Positions 9,941-21,162 are shown, numbered from the stretch's first letter. The stretch: 64,000 nucleotides of DNA from Leishmania infantum JPCM5 (GCF_000002875.2 NC_009396.2:441501-505500); one strand, 5' to 3'. Made by a program: numbers and translations. Notes: generated by a model from the letters alone, not told the origin.

Positions 9941-11767
9941 ATGACGGATCGTTGCTACCGCACGCTCGGTCTCGATCGCGGCGCCGCGGAGGCGGACATT
10001 AGGCGGGCGTACCGCAGGAAGGCGCTGCTTCTTCACCCAGACCGAAACCCAAACGGCGCGCAGGCCTTCAAAGTGCTCCAGGGCGACTACGAGGAGGCCC
10101 TCACAGACGCGAGGCGCCGACGCGCCCGCGGGGGCGGGGAGCCACCGTTTTCCTCGCTGGAGTCGCCGTCATGGAACCCGGCCGCACCGGCAGCAGGTGC
10201 CGCGTATCGATTTGCGCGAGCGGCCAGTACCGCATGTCCGCCCTTCTTCCCCGAACCCTCCCCTGCTCCCCTTTTCACAGAGGAGGAGCTGTTTAGTGAT
10301 TCGATCCCTGGTGGTTGGCGCGACGTCTGTGCGCGACGCGGTGCGCCGGCCCGAGGAGGTGCCAAGGCAAGCGGCAGAAACAACGCCGAGGGTCGCACGG
10401 AGGAAATAAACGGTAGTAACAGCTGCGGGAGTCAAGAGGCTGCTGCGGCTGATGCGCGGTGGCGACGCGCACATGGGGCCCGTGTGCCCGTTAGTGCATA
10501 CGAGTTTAGCGGTCCAGTGCCACAGCCTCCGCCGCCCCCATCACGGCCGAGTCCGCACGCGTCCTCTTCTTCCTTCCAGTCGTCTTGCACACAGACGCGC
10601 GCGTCTGTCGTTGTGACAGGATCCCGCTTGTCGACGCAGGCGCAGCGGAACCGTTTCCTCTCACGCGAGCGTGCGTGGAAGTCGTCGTCCGCTGAGGACC
10701 TGTCGTTAGACGCCAAACAGGAAGCCGGAGGCGCCGACAACGTGGGTAGATCACGGGGTTGCGATGGGTACACGGGCCAGAACCGCGAGGCGCTGTGCGG
10801 CAGCGACACACGCGAGTCCGCCGAGGATCGCGCGTATCGCGAGGCCGTGTTTCTGCACCGCCGCATGCCGGAACTTTCGGGGAAATCGAGAGACACGGCT
10901 GCTGAACGCACGCTAACGTACTTGCAGCCGGACCGCGCATTTTTGACTGAGGGGGCGCTTGTAGGCAGCAATGCCACGTCCCCTGCAAAACGAGGCGTCT
11001 ACCACCAGCGCAGCGACCTTCACACCAGAAGCAACATCACCACCGCCACCACCAGCAGCACTAAGGGCGAACGCCTCGAGGCAGCGCTAAACCAAAGGGA
11101 GGCGTTATGTCGGCAGTGCCGAGACACAGAGACAACACTGCAGCACGAAGTCGGTGATGAACACGCACCAGCCTCTCGCGATGAGGGGGATGCGTCAGCT
11201 CACCCTGACAAGGGCGAAGGCGGTAGTGGGACTAATGCGGCGTTGGGGCCGTCAGCGGCAGTTCCGTTGGCGGCGTCTGGGTGCGATATATCACGTGCGG
11301 ACGACCCCTTCCCGGTGAGGCAGAGCGCTTTTCCGGAGCCGAGCAGCGATAATCGGCTCCGGGGCGACTTACCCCATCGGGATAGGATTCTAGATGAGCG
11401 TCGCCCCCTGCAGAGCGAGAATCTTCCCTGCCGCTACACCCCAAACCCGGCCGAGGTGGCTGAGGTGAGCGACATGGAGGTTCACTTTCTAGCGTCTGTC
11501 GCGGAAGACATCAATCAGAAGATGCAGACAGTCATGGCTGCACGTCTGAGCAAGGCGCCGTGCAGTTGTTGCGCTTCCACTCCACGAGCGCACCAGCATG
11601 TATACTTCACCTGCACTCACCCCAGCGTCTGTGAGGACTGCTACGCGTCAGGGGTATCGGAATGCCCTCTCTGCGGAGCTGCGCGTGTGGATCGATCGAG
11701 TCCGCCGCCGCCGACCGCCACCGCCTCATCTTCGATAGAGGAGGGTGTAACCGCCGGGCGCTTCTAG
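9941..11767 (+). CDS. J-domain protein with C-terminal RING finger, 608 aa
   Basis: The N-terminus is a J-domain beginning right at the chosen Met (RCYRTLGL, then RRAYRRKALLLHPDRNPN) with the HPD triad at residues 32-34, so it should stimulate an Hsp70 ATPase. Most of the rest is low-complexity, charged and Ser/Gly-rich. Residues about 540-580 make a C3HC4-type RING: a CxxC pair in CSCC, then CTH, VCEDC and finally CPLCG. This suggests an E3 ubiquitin ligase that could couple chaperone binding to ubiquitylation. No Gly/Phe region or CxxCxGxG zinc repeats are seen, so it is a class C (type III) J-protein. The frame is open upstream to 9851 without an ATG; 9941 is the first in-frame Met and puts the J-domain at residue 1. 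A short uORF (9901-9924) precedes it. E3 activity is inference from the motif. Confidence 0.85.
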   Translation: MTDRCYRTLGLDRGAAEADIRRAYRRKALLLHPDRNPNGAQAFKVLQGDYEEALTDARRRRARGGGEPPFSSLESPSWNPAAPAAGAAYRFARAASTACPPFFPEPSPAPLFTEEELFSDSIPGGWRDVCARRGAPARGGAKASGRNNAEGRTEEINGSNSCGSQEAAAADARWRRAHGARVPVSAYEFSGPVPQPPPPPSRPSPHASSSSFQSSCTQTRASVVVTGSRLSTQAQRNRFLSRERAWKSSSAEDLSLDAKQEAGGADNVGRSRGCDGYTGQNREALCGSDTRESAEDRAYREAVFLHRRMPELSGKSRDTAAERTLTYLQPDRAFLTEGALVGSNATSPAKRGVYHQRSDLHTRSNITTATTSSTKGERLEAALNQREALCRQCRDTETTLQHEVGDEHAPASRDEGDASAHPDKGEGGSGTNAALGPSAAVPLAASGCDISRADDPFPVRQSAFPEPSSDNRLRGDLPHRDRILDERRPLQSENLPCRYTPNPAEVAEVSDMEVHFLASVAEDINQKMQTVMAARLSKAPCSCCASTPRAHQHVYFTCTHPSVCEDCYASGVSECPLCGAARVDRSSPPPPTATASSSIEEGVTAGRF

Positions 11768-14424
11768 TGCGTGCACAGCAACACGTGCTTCATTGGCGTC
11801 TTCGTCCGCGCCATCGCCAGAGACGACATATAAGCCGGCAAGAGTGCACTCTATGCTATCTTGTGGGGACGTCGATGCGTGATCGGCGGCTGATTCGTAG
11901 AACTCCGTACCCGCGCGTAGCGCTACTACGACCGCTGCTACTGTCACTGGCAGAGGTGCTTGGGCCGCTTCCTCACCCTCCTCTCGTTCTGCCACGACTT
12001 GATCGCCTGCAGGCCGGAACGGGCTCCTCGGCGCGCCGAGAGTGAGGCGACATCTGCATCCTCTGCACCTCCCCTTGGTCTGAGACGGCATAGGCACACG
12101 TGTACGAGGTGGGGTGGGTGGGAGCAACAGATGGAGATGTGTGTGCTTGTGCGATGGAAGTCAAGCAACGATGACGGCTGCCAATGGAACAGGAGAGCGA
12201 TATGGCTGTCAGCGCTCCTGACCAGCGTGCTGTTCACAGTAGTGTCACATACAGACCCTACAGCCGCACCCCCGTGCTCCACAGTCAGAAATCATTAAAC
12301 ACCTCCTAGAGACGAGACCAAGTGGCGGATCGATTGACACGGTCGATGCACACGCGCACGCGGCCTCCCTGCCCTCCTCCTCCCTCCTCCTCCCTCCCCT
12401 ACCTTTCTTTTTTTTTTGTCATCTGTATGTCTGTTATCCCATGTTTATACGTGCCACCGTTTCCTTTTCGTCGGCGGCGTGACTTCATCGTCATCGTGGC
12501 GAGTTTGCGCCTTGCATGCGCGCGCTCTCTTTCACTGGCTTGGAGGCTCTCCTTGTGGTGCTGTCGTTCGGTGGGGCGCCATCGATCTATCTGCGTTGCA
12601 GACCCGTGTGCGGTAGCGTGCTCATGGAGAGATCGAACAGCTGCGCACAAGTCGGCGAAGAGGCCGTGCGCGCATACGTACGACCAGACGTCGACAAATT
12701 GAGCGCAGGCGCCGAGTGACCAGAATGCTTTCGCGCGACGTGGCTCAGCGTGCCGTGCGGAACGAACGAAAATAACGGCAAGTGCACGCAAAAGACAACG
12801 CTGCGCACGGCGGATTGATGTACGTGCTGCATGGCCCTGCAGGGAGGGCCTACGTCTCTCCCAGGTGGGGGGCGGAGGATACCCTTGTGGCTGCCTCAAC
12901 GCAGCTGGGAGTAGGCGTCTATACAGGCAGCGAAATCAAAACGCGTCTGTCTTGCGCGGTTTGGGTGTATGCGCGACTCTTTTTTTTTCCAGCGCTCTGC
13001 GGCGTAGTGTCCTTATCATTCACTCTCCACCCCACCACCCCTTCCTCCTCTTCCCCCTCGTGTGCACGCCAACTAGCACTCACGGAACCTTGTAACCCAC
13101 ACTGCGAAATCAAAAACGACGACAAGCAGCAGTGACGTTATCTGAGCACTCCCCGCCGGGTGTATTCTCGTCGCTGGGCGCGTTTTCCCTTGTACTCGCA
13201 TCCTTTTTCCATCATTCTTCGCCGCTTCCAAGGACCCCACACCCGTCCATAACTGGTGACCTCCTTCTGTATCCCTTTGCACGTGGCTATCACCTCTGGC
13301 GGTGACGGTGCGAATGCGAGCGGGTCCTCGTCCTTCTTGATTTTGTTTACTCGCCCTCGACATCATTTTGACCTACACGACCTCATCGCTTGGCTCTGCT
13401 CGCGCTGCTGTGCCTCGAGAGTCTCTCGGTGAGTCTTCACTTTAATTTTGTGTGCGTGCGTGTGCGGTTTCGTCTTCGCAGCACGCTTGGCTTGCCGGCT
13501 CTCCCTCCTTCCTTTCCGCATACTCTGATCCTCCACACACGCGTACACAACTTCCGCGCACACAGTGAGCACGTCTTATAGGCTTGGGGTATTTTGTTGA
13601 CACGCCAGCCACTGCCTATTGTGCCGGCCTAACTCAACGGAGTGGCACCAGCATTCAACACGGGGCGACCGCGTAGGGCGCTAGAACTACGGGATCTTCT
13701 TCGCCATTTCAGAAGGAGCTACAGTCGTGGATCACCGCAGGAAGGCGTCTCTCTCTTCGAATTCCGTTTTTGGGTCATCCCTTTTTCGTTGTCTGTTCTC
13801 TTCGTTGTGGTTTGCGGCTACTCGTTCGCGATCTCTTGGACGCTGCCTCTTGGCCCCTTCCCTCCCTTCCCCTCCGTGCTGGCTCGAACGCGAATACGCA
13901 AGAAGGGAAAAGGGCACATCAGACAGTGGAGGCGCCCCACCCCGCCCGCTTTCGTTGTTCTTCTTCCGCTCTTGTTCATTGTCCTCCCCCTCCCCCTCTG
14001 CATTGCCGCCTTAGAAAACAAAAGCACCCCCGCCCTTGTCCCATCCCGCTTGCCAGCGCCTTCGACTGCCCACTTCCTTGCCTGGCCGCTCCTCCACACA
14101 CACACACACACACACGCGTGAGCGGTCTAGGAAAGAGAGGCGCACCGGCAACGAACACAAGTACACGAAAGCACGCACAGAGAGGACGGCGGCGGTGGTT
14201 CAGTTTTGTTGAAGGAAATTTCTATGTGCTGTGTTGGGGTGGCTTGCTGGCTTGCTCCCCTCCCCTGTTCTCGCGCGCGCGTGTCCTTTTCCGTGTCCGT
14301 GCCCGTCCTTTTCCCGAAGAAGAGCGTCCTGTGTTCTCGTCCCTCTCATTGTTTACATCAGGTGCCGACCCTCGCATACGCGATTTTTTTTTCTAGGTTC
14401 CTGCCCCTTAACCTTCTCGCGAAG
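11768..14424. other. Intergenic region, 2.7 kb
   Basis: Spacer of mixed composition with T-runs (12408-12418, 12980-12989), a CA tract at 14095-14115 and long C/T-rich stretches from 13000 onward. The open frames in 13640-14120 encode Pro/Leu/Phe/Ser-rich strings that reflect pyrimidine content, not protein. No RNA gene recognised. Confidence 0.55.
14381..14396 (+). promoter_or_regulatory. Putative trans-splice acceptor for the PDZ protein gene
   Basis: A run of T residues is followed by CTAG (AG at 14395-14396), 29 nt before the first downstream ATG at 14425. A second candidate AG lies at 14360-14361. Either choice excludes the in-frame codons upstream of 14425 from the protein. Confidence 0.5.
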
Positions 14425-17400
14425 ATGCCGTCACCCGCGCCCTTTACGATGGCGATGGAGTTTGCGCCGGATGAGAGTCGCACTTCCTTCCCAGGCAGCC
14501 TCACCATCACCAAGACAACGTTGACGGTGTTCAAGGCAAAAAGAAGCGCTGCCACCGCAGTGCGCGACCCCGCGACGAATGATTGCTTCTTCTTTGTTGG
14601 CGTGTGCAGCACACCGCTCATCCAGTTTTATCGCCACAAGAACGTCATCACGCTCATGCGCGGCACCAGCTTTCTCTTCGATAATGCCGCCGTCTCGATC
14701 GACCTCCAGCTCGGCTCTGACGGCAGCAACCACAGAGCCTCGCCCATTCACAGCAGCAACCGCTCCCGCCGCGATAACCCAACGATGTGGGAGACACTAG
14801 CGATGCGCTTCGCCTCGCTGGAGGATTGCGACCGCACTGTGGAGGTGCTGCTGGCCCACAGCGCTGAGGAGGTGTTTGTGCCACCGTTTCCGATTCGCTC
14901 GCAGGGCCATGCGTCGTGCAACACGTTAACTACTACGAGTCTGAACAGATACAGCAGCCACAGTTCGCCGATCTTAAACAGCCGCCGTTCAGCGTCGAGT
15001 CCCATCAGTGAACGCCCTGAGCGCAGAGACAGTACGCACCGCTCCAGCACTCGAGGCAGCACTCCACAGACGGAAGTATCGACCCCGCGCAGCTCCCGCC
15101 TACCCTGCCGCCGCGAGAGCGACGATGCGGCAACGCGCTCGTCGGTGCGTACTGGCGAGCTCACGCCGCGCAGCTCCCGCTTGCCATCTCGCCGCGAGAA
15201 CGACGACATGGCTTCTCTGTCGACGCCATCGCAGTCGATCCGCTCCTTGCAACAGCGCGTGGCGCCTGGCCGCTCCACTGCCGCCCGAACGCCGAGCCAG
15301 CCCGACTCTGAGAAGCTGCAGGGGCCACAGCGCCGCCATCACAGCTCCGAGAAGAAGCGCGATGCGTCGGCAGCGACATCAGCGTCTCACAGCCGGTTGC
15401 ACTCATCTGCGCACCATCGGCTAGCCGACCCGGCGGAGCGCGAGTTTGCCACGGTGGAGGTGGCCCGCCCGCCCAGTCGCCCGCACAGTCACCGCAGCCA
15501 TTCCCGCGCTTCTGCGTCGTCTCGGTCCCCGCATCTCAACGGTACCGCTATCGCCACGCATGAAGACATCCATGTGCGTCGTCACGGCACCCCGCGCAAT
15601 GCGCCCAGCACGCCCAGCGCCACTTCCAGCACTACCTCCGCGTCGGCGATCCGCCGGTACGTCTCCCCCTGCAACGACACTATCGACCGCAAGTCGAGCG
15701 TCAGCCCACGAAGCCCCGTGCCGCACACGAAGCTTGAGCAGGACGCCTTCCTGCGCAGCATGCAGCCGCTGCAGCACAACCGCCTTCACTTCATGCAGCA
15801 CCTCCACAAGGATATAGCGCACCATGTCTACTTGGCCGAGGAGGCGCAGTTAAAAGCCGCTACGGCGTCTGCCGAAACGAGCCTGTCGCGCCACAGTGCA
15901 AGCTCGGCCGCCGGAGGAGAGATGCCGGAGGCGGGGGCGGCGCGCCTGCGCGAGATTGAGGGTCGTTTGGTGAAGGTCGAGGCCCTCCATCGTGAAGCGG
16001 AGCGTGAGCGCGAGGAGGCGGCGCGGCTGCGTCGCGAGTACGAGTTGAAGAACGAAGAAATGAATGCACGCATCGGCGTCTCCCACGACGTGTCAGAGCT
16101 GAACTCGTCCTTGGTAAGCCCGCACCGTAGTAGTGTGCACCCGATGAACGGTCAGCTGATGGTGATGCCGCAGCAGAACGGCGGGGGCAGCAGCTATTTT
16201 TTGATGGGTCACCAGGGATGCGTCGTGTCACCAGAGTGGGCGCTGGCGGCCGATCCGGCAGCGGCCCCCCGCCCCGACGACGTGGACCTCGGTGTCGCCA
16301 TCGTGGACCGCTACATTTTTGGGGAGGAGTGGACCCGTGTCTACCCTGCCTACGAGGCGGAAGTCCGCTTCAACGCGCAGATCGACGTCTGCCTCACGAT
16401 GAAGCTGCCACGCCGCCTCGTGGCCATCACTAACATTGTTGTTGACCGCCCCGGCTTGCGCGTGACAGCGGAGATACGCTACGATCGTGTCAAGATCGAG
16501 CGTGACGGGGTGGAGCGGCGCATGAACGGTTGCCCATTCCGCTTCCTTCAGCGTTTCTACGACATGCGCGACTTGTACGACCGCATGCACGACGGCGCCG
16601 CCGCGGTCGCCGGCAGCGGGGGTGCGGCCATAGTGATGAAACCCAGTGCCGCAAATGGTCGTCGCCTCTCTGCGGCCACTTCACGTCGGGCGTCTCGCAC
16701 AGTCCCGGCGCCGCGCCGCCGCTCAAGCCATGGCCCGCAGTACACCAACAGTGACGTGAGCGAGATCGGGGAAGGCATCGAAGACGACTACGACATGGGC
16801 GGCCGCCGCGACGACTACGATCGCGTCTGCGCTCCAGAGGACTTTATGGTAAAGCGTCGCAGGCGCATGGCCGCAGAGCTGCGCCGCCAGCTCGCAGACA
16901 GCATGGCTCAGCTGGAGCAGGAGGAGGATTACCTCCGTGACCGCATCCAGCTTGCCGAGGCGAAGGACCGGCAGACGGTCGGCAGGGAGGTCCGCTTGAA
17001 CGTGAAGGCGACGCTAAAGACTTCGTTGGCGAACCTGGAGGAGGAGGAGCGCGTGGAGCGGGCAGCGATGGAGGTAAGTGCAGCTCGCCAGCTGCATGTG
17101 TTGATGGGCAGCCACCGTCGGACGCTCGCGCTTTTCGGCTTACAAGCCAGCGAGGCCGAGCGGCGCAAGCAGATCGGCGCGCAGGAGGCGCAGGCCCGAC
17201 GTGACCTTAACGACGCCATGAACCCAGCACTTGCGGCACAGCGAAAGCAGGCGGTGCGTCGGGCACGCGAGGGGGAGGCTCTTGCCCGCCGCGGCGCCCT
17301 GTACCCGAGCAAACGGGAGCTGGAGGCGGCCCTGGCAGACGTGGAGGCAGACGAGGTGGCGGCGCGTGCGATTATCCGCTCGCAAGCGATGGAGGCGCTG

Positions 17401-18312
17401 CTAGACCTGCTCTCCCGCTCGCCGGCGCCGAAGTTCAAGGACGGTCGTCGTGCGCCGTTGTACGCATCGTTCACGCTGAAGGCGCTCCTGAGCGACCTGC
17501 AAGCAGACGAGGCAGCGCAACGGAGTCAGATCGCCGCCGATGAGCGCCGCCGTCGCACGCTGTACCGGCATGAGGACGTTGTCAAACGCGAGGCGGCGGA
17601 TCGTGTGGCCATTGAAGGGGCGGAGATCGACGACCGCGACGACATTGTGGATGATATGATGGCGCTGAACCGCCACCAGCTGGAGCGCCGGCTGAACGAT
17701 CGCGAGCAGCTGCTGAGTATGATCAACGAGGAGCAGTTCTATCGAAAGACTGTTCTGTCGGACGAGCAGGACGCCTTCGAGGTCATCGCGGAGCTCTTCA
17801 CAGCGGGTCTGAAGGACTTGCTGGCCCGCACGCCGGATGTCGGCGACGACGACGATGAAGATCTGCGCCGCCGCCGCGTGAGCACGACACGCCAGGCGAA
17901 GCCGTTCCACTACATGACGTTCTCGCCGGATGACATGGACTACCCGCCGAGCGCCGTGCTCGCCGTCGAGGGCATCGTCGGCTGCTCAATCAACAAGAAC
18001 CTCGAGGTGGTTAGCGTGGCCCGGCCACTGCCGAAAGCAGAGAAGGAGGACCTGCAGCTGCAGGCGGGCGATATGATTCTCGACGTGGCGGGCCACTCCC
18101 TGCACTCCCTGTCGCACCTGCGTGAGGTTTTGTCGAACCGCGCCCTGCAGATCCAGGAGGAGACGTTTGCCGAGTTCCCAGACGTGCCGCAGGATCAGCT
18201 CACCACCAGCCCGGCCTTGCAGAAGTACATTGAGGTTCTCTGCGAGCACCACAACTTCCTGGTGCAGGTGCTCCGCGGATGTGAGATCTACCAGATCATT
18301 GTTCGCTCCTAG
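14425..18312 (+). CDS. Coiled-coil protein with PH-like N-terminus and C-terminal PDZ-like domain, 1295 aa
   Basis: Unnamed protein with a recognisable layout. Residues about 5-160 alternate beta-strand-like segments and end in a helix (SLEDCDRTVEVLLAHSAEEV), resembling a PH/GRAM-type module. Residues 160-480 are Ser/Arg/His-rich and disordered, with repeated TPRSSRLP-like peptides. A charged coiled coil follows at about 502-550, then a compact domain at 619-725. Residues 805-1148 are helical and carry at least three related blocks (LKTSLANLEEEERVERAAM, LEAALADVEADEVAARAII, LKALLSDLQADEAAQRSQI). Residues 1173-1295 resemble a PDZ domain, with LQAGDMILDVAGHSL matching the usual GDxIlxVnG core. 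This suggests a cytoskeletal or flagellar scaffold, which is inference. The frame is open upstream to 14206, but that part translates pyrimidine-rich UTR, so the first Met after the acceptor was chosen. Confidence 0.82.
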   Translation: MPSPAPFTMAMEFAPDESRTSFPGSLTITKTTLTVFKAKRSAATAVRDPATNDCFFFVGVCSTPLIQFYRHKNVITLMRGTSFLFDNAAVSIDLQLGSDGSNHRASPIHSSNRSRRDNPTMWETLAMRFASLEDCDRTVEVLLAHSAEEVFVPPFPIRSQGHASCNTLTTTSLNRYSSHSSPILNSRRSASSPISERPERRDSTHRSSTRGSTPQTEVSTPRSSRLPCRRESDDAATRSSVRTGELTPRSSRLPSRRENDDMASLSTPSQSIRSLQQRVAPGRSTAARTPSQPDSEKLQGPQRRHHSSEKKRDASAATSASHSRLHSSAHHRLADPAEREFATVEVARPPSRPHSHRSHSRASASSRSPHLNGTAIATHEDIHVRRHGTPRNAPSTPSATSSTTSASAIRRYVSPCNDTIDRKSSVSPRSPVPHTKLEQDAFLRSMQPLQHNRLHFMQHLHKDIAHHVYLAEEAQLKAATASAETSLSRHSASSAAGGEMPEAGAARLREIEGRLVKVEALHREAEREREEAARLRREYELKNEEMNARIGVSHDVSELNSSLVSPHRSSVHPMNGQLMVMPQQNGGGSSYFLMGHQGCVVSPEWALAADPAAAPRPDDVDLGVAIVDRYIFGEEWTRVYPAYEAEVRFNAQIDVCLTMKLPRRLVAITNIVVDRPGLRVTAEIRYDRVKIERDGVERRMNGCPFRFLQRFYDMRDLYDRMHDGAAAVAGSGGAAIVMKPSAANGRRLSAATSRRASRTVPAPRRRSSHGPQYTNSDVSEIGEGIEDDYDMGGRRDDYDRVCAPEDFMVKRRRRMAAELRRQLADSMAQLEQEEDYLRDRIQLAEAKDRQTVGREVRLNVKATLKTSLANLEEEERVERAAMEVSAARQLHVLMGSHRRTLALFGLQASEAERRKQIGAQEAQARRDLNDAMNPALAAQRKQAVRRAREGEALARRGALYPSKRELEAALADVEADEVAARAIIRSQAMEALLDLLSRSPAPKFKDGRRAPLYASFTLKALLSDLQADEAAQRSQIAADERRRRTLYRHEDVVKREAADRVAIEGAEIDDRDDIVDDMMALNRHQLERRLNDREQLLSMINEEQFYRKTVLSDEQDAFEVIAELFTAGLKDLLARTPDVGDDDDEDLRRRRVSTTRQAKPFHYMTFSPDDMDYPPSAVLAVEGIVGCSINKNLEVVSVARPLPKAEKEDLQLQAGDMILDVAGHSLHSLSHLREVLSNRALQIQEETFAEFPDVPQDQLTTSPALQKYIEVLCEHHNFLVQVLRGCEIYQIIVRS

Positions 18313-20953
18313 GCAGATGAGAGCGTGTGCGAGAGGGGTCTACTGCCTTCCCTCCGTCACACTGGGCAACGCAGTGCTCGCGGTTCGAATGATGTGCACG
18401 CCCTGATGGCACGTGTAACGCTTCGCCAGCCTCCGGCAAGCACTCGCCTGTGAGCGTATCGGCAGCTCTGCGTCCGCATGTGTGTAGTGAAACGTGTGGA
18501 GGTGTGCCTTCTCATTTTTATCTTACTTTTGGTTCCCCTCCCTTTTCGTTACTCACGCCCACAACCCCCTTCCCCTCCTCCCGTCCCCTAAATTTCCTCT
18601 CCCACAAGCAGGTACACGCCATGCATACCCGCTGGAAAAGCAATCCGCTGATTTTCTAGACTTCCCCTCCCCTAAATTTCCCTTCTAGAAGCGCCTTTAC
18701 CGATGAGGCACCTGTTGCTGCCGTGGCGCGCGCGTTCATTTTTCTCTGTGTGTGCGGCTATATTGAACTGCGTCTCTTCTCTTTCTACTTGGGTGCGGAG
18801 CCATCGCCGCCCTAACCCCCTCCTCTTACCCGCTTTTCGTTGCCTCCTCCTGTGTGCTCCCCCTCGCCCTCCCCCAGTGGTATTTGCGTGCGTGTCTGTG
18901 CAGTGCTCTCTTCCTGTTTGGCCTTCCACTCCTCATGTCCTCGTGTCCTCCTCTTCCTCCTGGTGCTGCTGCGGCAGGCGGCACCGGCCTTCCGCTGCAG
19001 CACGACAGCAGAAAACGAAAAGCGGGGAAAGGGAAGGGAGGCGAGTAGAGGTGAGCGAACGCAAAAAAGAGAGCGCTGCTCAGAGGCTGACGGACGGACA
19101 CACGCACACGCAGAGACAGATATACACCGCGAATTCCAAGCGCGCGCGCACACACACACACACGCACAGGCTTGTCGAAAATGTACACAGGCAACGTCAT
19201 GGTCGATATAACGAGGCAGAATAGAGCATGTGGTTTCCTCTCGACAAGTAACTGAGCAGCATGTCTCCTCCTTTCCGACACACCTTTTGGTTGTTGTTTG
19301 TTAGATGTGCTTGATGTTCAAGGGACGTTGACCTACCGATCCCTACGTGCTCCACTTCGCGTGCAGCAGGGATGACTGAACGCAGCCCGCTTGTACTTCT
19401 TCTCTCCCCCTCGCTTGTTGTTGTTATCGTGCACTGGCTCTCTGCCACTGTGTGGTGCCCATCATCTCTCTCCTTCTTCCTCTCTTGCTCGTACCCGCGC
19501 ACGGCGTGTGCGTCCTCTATTTCAGCTGTGGGCTGGCGGGATGCAGGGCGTACCGGGGCCGCACGCTGCTGTAGTGGTGCTAGAGAAGCACCGAACATAG
19601 AGAGGGGGAGAGGGAGGAGTACACAGGTGCACACGTGTTCTCCGATCTCGATGTCGTCTGTCACCGTACACATAGTTGCGTTCCATCTCCCGCTGTTTTT
19701 GCGTCATCTTTTTGTATGTCGTTGGCGACGGGTAGGGCGACGGGAGGGGGGAGGGGGGACTGTGCCACCATTCGCTCATTTTGTTTTGTTTCCGGTGATG
19801 CCCAGCGCTGTCTTCGTCATGGCTGTGATCTGCACCGTCACTCCACCGTGCTGGGGGACGGCAAAGCAGGAAAAAGAACCCCGCCCTCTCCGCCATCGGA
19901 ACGCGGACGATCCTGTTGGAGGGGGGGGTGATGGGTGGGTGGCGTGCGTGTGCCGCATTTACCGCGGCGTGTTTTGTGCATAGCTGATGCTGCCGGTGCG
20001 GTTTGCTGTCTGTGTCTATATCTATCTGTGTGTGTGTGTGTCTTCATCGTAGAGTTGGTCGCACGTGGCGCTGAAAGCCATCACCAATCCCCACGTGCCC
20101 TATTAGAGGACTAGCAACGGCTGTACCTACTCAGAAACATTTTTTTTTCTTCGACGACCTGAGCAGAGCTCGCTCTCTTCGTTGTACCTCAACGCCCCAT
20201 CGTCGCCTGCCTTTCTCAGCCCCAACTTCTCTCTTTCTCTTCACTCCCGATGTGGTGGTGACGGCATGCGAGGGAGAAGGGGATAAGGTGGCGGAGGCCA
20301 TACATGCTGGGCTGCCCCAGGTGATGCGCGACGGATGTCAGTGCAAGAGCGGTAGGGCCATGATTTGCGGTGGTGATGCACAAACGTGCACAGCTGTGCA
20401 TAGGGACGCATCAGCTGCGTAGCAACGGTTTGGGTAGCGGTGTGCTTCTCCTTTGCTACTCCCCATCCAAATACGGTTTCAGCCGTACGCACACGCCCCC
20501 TCTACTCTCCGCTTCTCCGCTTTTTTGTCTTGCCCTCGCCGTCGCTCCACAGCGCCGTCTCTTGATCTCCATCTCAGGCACAGATGCAAGCACATCACTC
20601 ATACTGTTGCGAGATACCTGCTCGGCGTGTGCACGTGCACGACCCACCGCCGCCCACGCCGTTTTCTTTTCATACCACGGCTCCTCTTCTTTTCTCTGCG
20701 GTTTGCCTCTCTTGCGGCCGACCGCCGAACGATCCTCCTTAAATGGCCTTCAGCTCCAGAGGAGCACTGCGTGTGCTTGATTGCTGTGCCGACGTGGTGC
20801 CGCTCATCTTGCCTCTCTCACTCTCTGCGCGTCTTTCCGGGCGTGAAGAACCCGATCGGTGCTTTCCCCGCTACCGAGTCTCCACTTTACTTTTCAATCT
20901 CTCTCTCTCTCTCTTGACCCTTTCCCTTCCTCCCCAACCCAAGATCACCGGTC
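18313..20953. other. Intergenic region, 2.6 kb
   Basis: Long spacer with CA and TG tracts (19148-19164, 20025-20041), G-rich patches (19735-19760, 19917-19930) and C/T-rich stretches. It ends in a strong CT-rich tract (20893-20940). No convincing coding region or RNA gene seen. Confidence 0.5.
20893..20943 (+). promoter_or_regulatory. Polypyrimidine tract plus AG before a gene-start fragment
   Basis: A nearly pure CT run of about 48 nt ends at AG 20942-20943 and is followed 11 nt later by an ATG. This is the strongest acceptor-like site on contig 1, although no full gene follows it. Confidence 0.45.
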
Positions 20954-21043
20954 ATGGCTACCTTCCATGTCTTCATGGCAGATAACGCCGTTGCCAAGGA
21001 TGAGCCCATCGCGGGGTGCCGGCACATTCATCAGTGCCACTAA
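20954..21043 (+). pseudogene. Possible truncated gene start, 29 codons
   Basis: An ATG in good position after a trans-splice acceptor opens a 29-codon frame ([20 protein letters not shown] and on) with Leishmania-like codon choice, then a TAA. In the next frame the sequence stays open for about 35 more codons (to about 21134). This suggests that a frameshift ended the original frame. Just downstream begins the GGAT tract that runs into gap 1. It may be the 5' relic of a gene disrupted or replaced by the satellite. I do not recognise the protein, and chance is not excluded. Confidence 0.3.
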
Positions 21044-21162
21044 CCGTCGTCCCAGGAGCGCCAGAGAACCGCGCACGTCAGGTCTGTCCTGGCTGTTCTT
21101 GAGTGCTGCTGAGCATAGCGCAGCCTGTTCCTGATTGCTGTGCTGGAGGCGCTGGTGGGGAC

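Noticed and set aside
13642..14121. 159-codon plus-strand ORF
   Set aside because: Pro/Leu/Phe/Ser strings from C/T-rich DNA ending in a CA microsatellite. Typical spacer artefact.
14206..14424. 73-codon N-terminal extension of the PDZ protein
   Set aside because: Translates UTR with a T-run and splice acceptor inside it. The first Met after the acceptor is 14425.
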